This document shows positions 55,303 to 60,000 of a stretch of 60,000 bases of DNA, one piece after another. The stretch spans positions 61,858,756 to 61,918,755 of the forward strand of contig CM060731.1 in the NCBI GenBank assembly GCA_030704615.1. The letters run 5' to 3'. Numbering within the stretch: position 1 is the stretch's first letter; each line of letters starts with the position of its first letter. Under the pieces are notes generated by a model. It saw only the letters and a list, made by a program, of their open reading frames with translations. It ran no database searches and was not told the DNA's origin. The position numbers and the translations under genes were made by a program. This DNA is from Takakia lepidozioides (lineage: Eukaryota; Streptophyta; Takakiopsida; Takakiales; Takakiaceae).

Positions 55303-58203
55303 GATTCGAAGGCACAACAACACATGTGTCTCGAGGTACTTGTCATCACCCACAATACGAAGTATATCTGACCATTCTTCAGCCATACTCAGTGGGACGT
55401 AGACGGGCTCCTCTCGGGGTGCGAAGTCACAATCCTCCACAGGTTTGTCCATCGCACCAACCTCCCCTGCGACAGTTGTTTTATCCAACATCAGATTATG
55501 CAATCCTCCATGTATGGTTCCGAGTGCCGTGCCACATGCACGCGCTATGAGTCCATCCTGCAAGTCGGGATGAAGCAACTTCAGCACTTTCACTTAGTGT
55601 TTGCATAAATTGTCTTTCATTGCCCATGGGCAAGTGCAAGAAGCCCAATCCGATCCAGGGTTGTAAACAATGTAGGTTGTGTCTGGGTGATTGCTGCTTA
55701 GCACATACGCTGGTTGTCCTTCCACCAACGGTAGAGTCACATTGCTCGCTGGAATGTCCGTGGCCGCTAGCACAGAGCTAGATATGTACTTTTCCTGTTT
55801 CTCATTCCATATGAACCCATGCGTCTTCAAATGAATTGCGTACTAGTAGTGTGTGAGCACACTACCCATGAGTTCCCATATTAGCCAATCGACTCTTCGA
55901 CCAGTCATTTTGCCTTTCCCCATCCTCAGTCTAGCCTTCAAGTTTCCATGGTATGCCTCAATGCTAGCATTTGTGTCTTGACTGGCATGTGGAACATGAC
56001 GAGCAGCAGTATACCACATTGCTATTTTAGGAGACCATTCCTTGTCGATGTACTTTAAAAATTCCCGGGCATTCCGATATTTCTTTCTCATGTCCCTGAT
56101 TGTTTTGGCAACCCATAGAAGCGTTTTTTCGGGATCGCTTGGTTCACCTCTACAGTACATGAGGTCTCCCATATTCTTCAACACGTTTGCCGTAGTGACG
56201 GGATCTTTGGTCTTCTGGCATGATTGCTTTACCCATGCCAAAGGCACATGAAACTGAGGACTCATTTGAAAGTAATCCTGCACATAACACATCCACATCA
56301 GGCACTTCAGAGGGAGCCCCCCCATTGTCGGTGGACACCAACCGAGTGCTGGAGACCTCCAACAGACTTCACACCAACCCCTAAATGGACTTGGTGGTAA
56401 GACACAACCTGCGGGTGTGGCGGGCTGACTTCCCCTCCCAAGTCTGCTAGTAGACCCATGAAGCGTGCCAGCGGACTCGGCTCTGTGAGTCTTGTGCCGG
56501 ACGCCGCCTCGTGAGTCTACCAACGGACTTGGCCTGTTCAGTGTACTAGCGGACTTGGTCCGTTGATTGCAAGCGGACTCGCCCACACGAGTGTGCAGCG
56601 GACTCGCGCATGCGAGTCTGCCAGCCGAGTAGCCCAAAGCAGATTCCACACCAACCCCTAAATGAACTTGGTCGCAAGACACTGCCTACGGGTCTGGCGG
56701 GCCGACTTCCCCTCCCAAAACTGCCAGCAGACCCATGAAGGGTGCCAGCAGACTCGCTCGTGCGAGTCTTCTGGCAGACTCGGATGACGAGTCTGCCAGC
56801 GGACTCGGCCGGGCAAGTCTGCCGCTGACTTGGTCGGGCGAGTCGGGCTTGCCCACGCGACTTGGTCCGAGTCCAGTCTGCCAGCAGACTCGCGCATGCG
56901 AGTCTCTCATGGAACTGTCGCATGCGACTCTGCCACAGACTTTGGCAAAGCTAACTATGACGACAATTGCATGCCAGAGGACTTCGATAGTGGGTGTCTG
57001 TTGAGGTATGGAAGACTCACCTTATAGCGTTTATTTCAGCGTCCGCATCATCGACAATGAAGGCATTGGGTCGCCAGGTCGGCATATCTGCGTGGAGTCG
57101 GTCACGCAAGGCTGTCATCCACGGCACCAGGTCTGTTGTCCTATTCCTGGCGGATATGATGTACGCAACTGGTATACCGTTCAGCCACTCGTCGAAAACC
57201 ATCAACGTGTACAATGAGAACTGTTCAAATGCACTATGTCACTATGTCAGTTGGTTCCAATGTGCAACATCCTACGAACAATTGATTTGCAGAAATGGTA
57301 ACAAGGATGAATTGTACCTTGTGGTGATTTATACCGAAGGTTGCATCGCATGCAACGATACGCACATGTCCCAATTGAAGCATTCTCTGCTTCTGCCACT
57401 CAGTTTGAATGCCAATAGTGAATGTCAAATCTCCATCGTAATGCTTGAAGGTTGGCGCCAATGTTTCTTCTCGATAGAAGAAGACTGATGCGGGGTTCAG
57501 GTCTTTCCACATGCGGACGTTGTCGGCATCGTTGGCATGCTTTTTGAACGTCTGCCACGCCCGTTTCTCAGCCAGGTTGCGGACATCTTGCTCGAGGAGG
57601 AAATCATCACGTGTCCATGCATCTCCCAAACCTGTGTTGTTCATGACGTGCTCCTTGTGTTCCATCATGATTTGTGCGACCGTGAGCTCTCGGCACAAAC
57701 ACTCAACGACCCAGGCTTTCAATTCCTCGCTAATGCGGGGTGCGTAGGCTGCCCATGTGTTCCTGAACTCTGCGGTCTTGCCATGGGAGGGTTTCCCTAG
57801 GGCATCCACGTGCTCCATGTTGTTGTAGTATGTGAGGACACAAATGTCCGGGGCAAGATAAGATTGCTGCACTTTGAAACAACAAAGACACCCACCACAA
57901 TGAGGATGGTGCACACATGATACTGCTCAAGAAGCTGTTCCCTCTGGGAGCTTTCCGCACTCCGGCGTCCACTTTACTGTGCACATGTACCCAATATTGA
58001 GTGGGGCAGTCCTCCACACTCTCCTCTCCATGGATGAAGTCCGCAACTCTATCCCAAGATATACATGCATTTTTAACACGCACTTGCACCCCCCTAAACC
58101 CATATTTGTGTTTCACACTTCCAATGGAGGTCCTTATTGTTGAAAGGTCTTGGTTTTGGTGTTTGCAAACTTTGTCGAAGAGGGCGTATAAGCCGGCTCT
58201 CAA
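55300..58203 (-). pseudogene. Outer MULE transposase (MUDRA-like, SWIM finger)
   Basis: Reads inward from the right TIR. The N-terminal exon (from about 58203) is followed by a frame change near 57915. The DDE core has VRIVACDATFGINHH (first Asp, 57345-57347), a GT-AG intron, VFDEWLNGIPVAYIISARN, FIVDDADAEINAI (second Asp, about 57040-57060), a long intron (56950-56290) and TNASIEAYHGNLKARLR (Glu, about 55960). The SWIM finger SCTCPWAMKDNLCKH lies at 55600-55640. Stops break it at about 55850 (TAG) and after CKH (TAA, 55594). The frame then runs into the 19.2-kb insert at 55303 and resumes at 36105. It would bind and cut the outer TIRs. Now dead. Confidence 0.9.
56370..56950. other. Transposase intron built of GTCTGCCAGC-type units
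   Basis: Dense array of short units such as AGTCTGCCAGCGGACTCG in both orientations, with two larger direct repeats (starting near 56366 and 56652, both with ACCAACCCCTAAATG). Related in sequence to the GTCTGCTG octamers elsewhere in the native outer MULE and to the GTCCGCTG units in its TIRs. Noncoding. Confidence 0.75.
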
Positions 58204-58359
58204 ATTGCTGCATGTCGTCTGCTTCCGCTCCTACGTCCATGCCCTGTACAGTGCAGAACACACGCTTCAGAACCTGCAACGAAAGCGCCGCATGACACGA
58301 TGGAGAACGTGCACGGAGAAACATGACCCACGTTTACAGCTGGTGGCAGATGATAGGCG

Positions 58360-58644
58360 GCAGAGATACGGCCCTAAATTGGAGGGCTGCGATGGGATTC
58401 GTCCTGGACGGCCCAGATCTTGCGGGAGGACGGACTAGCAGACAGGCGGACTAGCGGGAGTGGACTAGCCCCAGCGGACTAGCCGCAGTGGACAGGCCAC
58501 AGCGGAGCGGCTGGTGGACGGACCCCGGGAGGGGCAGCCGCAGCTGGTGCAACCGCGGTGGGCGCGGGGGTGCCCCTCGTCCGGACAATGGGCCCACCAT
58601 CCTTCTCGCACGCTTGCATTCATGACCCTATTATTGTAAAATGA
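58360..58644 (-). repeat. Outer MULE right terminal inverted repeat
   Basis: Inverse of 8102-8384, ending at 58644. Followed by TGAATT and then the right copy of the 36-bp direct repeat (58651-58686). Confidence 0.9.
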
Positions 58645-59760
58645 TGAATTAAATTCGGGGAAAATAAATAAGTAGATATATCAATATATGAAGCCTCGAG
58701 AGGGGAGATTGCAAAAATAGCAAAGTGGGCTTTGTTGGAACAATGGATCTCCCAAACTGTAGGCTCTCCAGATGTATAGGAGATTGCACTTGGACTTAGA
58801 TGACATTAGACAGTGGAGGTCGTACTTGGGCCTCTACATGGGATCAAAAGAACTTGGGTACATAAGAGATTGCACTTGGGCTTAGATTTCAATCCTTCAC
58901 ACATGGGCCAATGGCACATGTTACCCTAGATCTCCCAAACTACAGGGTCTGTGGATATGTACATAAAATTGGACTTAGATGACATCGGAAACTTGGGCCA
59001 ACGGCACAAGCTACCATATTTGGCCCTTCATTTGTCTATTGTGCACGTGGACGTAAATGTAAATAGGGTGTTTAAAAAATATTGGCGTTCACAATGTTGT
59101 TTGTAGTGTCGTTGAGATCTTCCAAACCATGGGGCCTTTGGCCACAATTTTAGTACCGTGGAGAGCCCTCGATGAATAGGGGTGCACTGACTTGGTTTCA
59201 CAAAATTTGGACCTATAGGCTGAGACTTATGGAATTACAAACAATTTTGGTCGCTGAAAAGTCAACTAAATTACAAAATCACGTGTTGGAAGGTTGCACT
59301 GGAGGTTGTACTTGGGCTTAAATAGAGGCCACGAGTTTGGTAGCGTTGGAAAGCCCTTGATCATGAGTAAGGGTGCACCAACTTGGGTTTCACAAACTTT
59401 GGACCTACGGCCGAGAATTATAGAAATATGAACAATTCCGGTCACTAAAAATTCAACTAAATTATAAAATTAAGTGTTGGAATGACACAAGGTCGTACTT
59501 GGGCGAGAAGCACTTGGATACATAGGAGTTGGGCTTAGACGGGCCTTAACATAGGAGACACACTTGAATACATCAGAAATTGCACTTGGTCTTAGATTTC
59601 AATTTTTCATACATGGGTCAACGGCACACGCTACCCTATAGGTCGCACTTGGGCCTCGACATCGGAGATGCACTTGGATACATTAGGAGATCACTTGGGC
59701 TTAGATGACTCGTGGGCCAACGACACAGGCTACACTAGTGAAGTACTAAATAAACCAAGG
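58645..59760. repeat. Degenerate tandem repeat array, right block
   Basis: Continues the array interrupted at 8096: 'gggccaacggcacaagctacc', 'gcacttggacttagatgac', and a divergent copy of the main unit at about 59100-59280 and again at 59336-59450. More diverged than the left block. Confidence 0.8.
58651..58686 (+). repeat. 36-bp direct repeat, right copy
   Basis: Identical to 8061-8096, then continues TATGAAGCCTCGAG as in the undisturbed host repeat (compare about 7470-7490). Confidence 0.85.
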
Positions 59761-60000
59761 AAAGATGCCCAGAATCTCCGGCTATGCAGTAAAATGAGAC
59801 CATCGTGTTTTTGCTGTGTAACATGGATGGTAACTTACCGTATAACTAACCATATCTGTTGTTGTTACGTTGTTACCGTATTCTAGTGTAGAATACTATG
59901 TAGTTAGGTACCGCGATATCCTATGTGTGAAGAGAAAGTACCACCGTATTAGGTGTGTGAAAGGGTGGCGATGCGACGAGGTATAAGCTTGGACAAGATT
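59761..60000. other. Nothing recognisable
   Basis: Short unique-looking sequence after the repeat array. No motif or conserved frame seen. Confidence 0.5.

Larger units (their letters stand above)
8102..58644. mobile_element. Giant nested Mutator-like element (outer MULE)
   Basis: The ends are about 283-bp inverted repeats, both starting TCATTTTACAATAATAGG. The right side encodes a MULE transposase reading inward and the left side a ULP1-like peptidase gene, the gene pair known from Kaonashi-type MULEs of plants. After subtracting the gypsy insertion (12211-31828) and the 19.2-kb insertion (36106-55302), about 11.7 kb of native element remains. Both native genes carry stops or frameshifts besides the insertions, so this copy should not move by itself. 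The usual 8-11 bp MULE target duplication is not visible. Instead a 36-bp direct repeat flanks the element. Confidence 0.85.

Overview
This is nuclear DNA of a eukaryote, most likely green-lineage. The signs are multi-exon genes with GT-AG introns, a chromodomain-bearing Ty3/gypsy (chromovirus) element primed by initiator-Met tRNA, two large Mutator-like elements (MULEs), and a CACTA-type element with a CACTACAG end. The style of the elements (huge, nested, carrying ParB, methylase and FCP1-like genes) makes me think of a charophycean alga such as Chara. That is a guess, not something the sequence proves. I see no host housekeeping gene, and almost everything between 3.2 and 59.8 kb is repeat or transposon.

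Layout. 1-3225 is AT-rich and has no recognisable gene. 3226-8096 and 58645-59760 belong to one array of degenerate tandem repeats, interrupted at 5400-6521 by a non-autonomous CACTA-like element. Into this array a MULE has inserted (8102-58644, about 50.5 kb) with about 283-bp terminal inverted repeats (TIRs). Its own genes are a ULP1-like (C48) cysteine peptidase gene on the left (+) and a MUDRA-like SWIM transposase on the right (-). Both are broken.

Nested insertions account for most of its length. (1) A Ty3/gypsy chromovirus (12211-31828) splits the peptidase gene. Inside its reverse transcriptase sits a second MULE (15007-27673) with a 10-bp target duplication. That inner MULE carries a GCM/SWIM-type transposase, a ParB plus N4/N6 DNA-methylase gene, and a satellite of about 20 long palindromes. 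(2) A 19.2-kb element (36106-55302) with TIRs and a 3-bp GAT duplication splits the last part of the outer MULE transposase. Removing it restores the reading frame across the junction. It encodes a DUF7869-like candidate transposase, a ParB plus degenerate-methylase protein, three FCP1-like HAD domains, and a stretch resembling the RNA polymerase II CTD. A short palindrome is scattered through it about a dozen times. A solo LTR of the same gypsy family (52799-53525, duplication TACAC) sits inside it.

How the parts relate. The order of events is readable: repeat array, outer MULE, then gypsy followed by the inner MULE on one side, and the 19-kb element followed by a solo LTR on the other. The two unrelated elements that carry a ParB-methylase-type protein are also the two littered with their own long palindromes, which is the most interesting pattern in the window.
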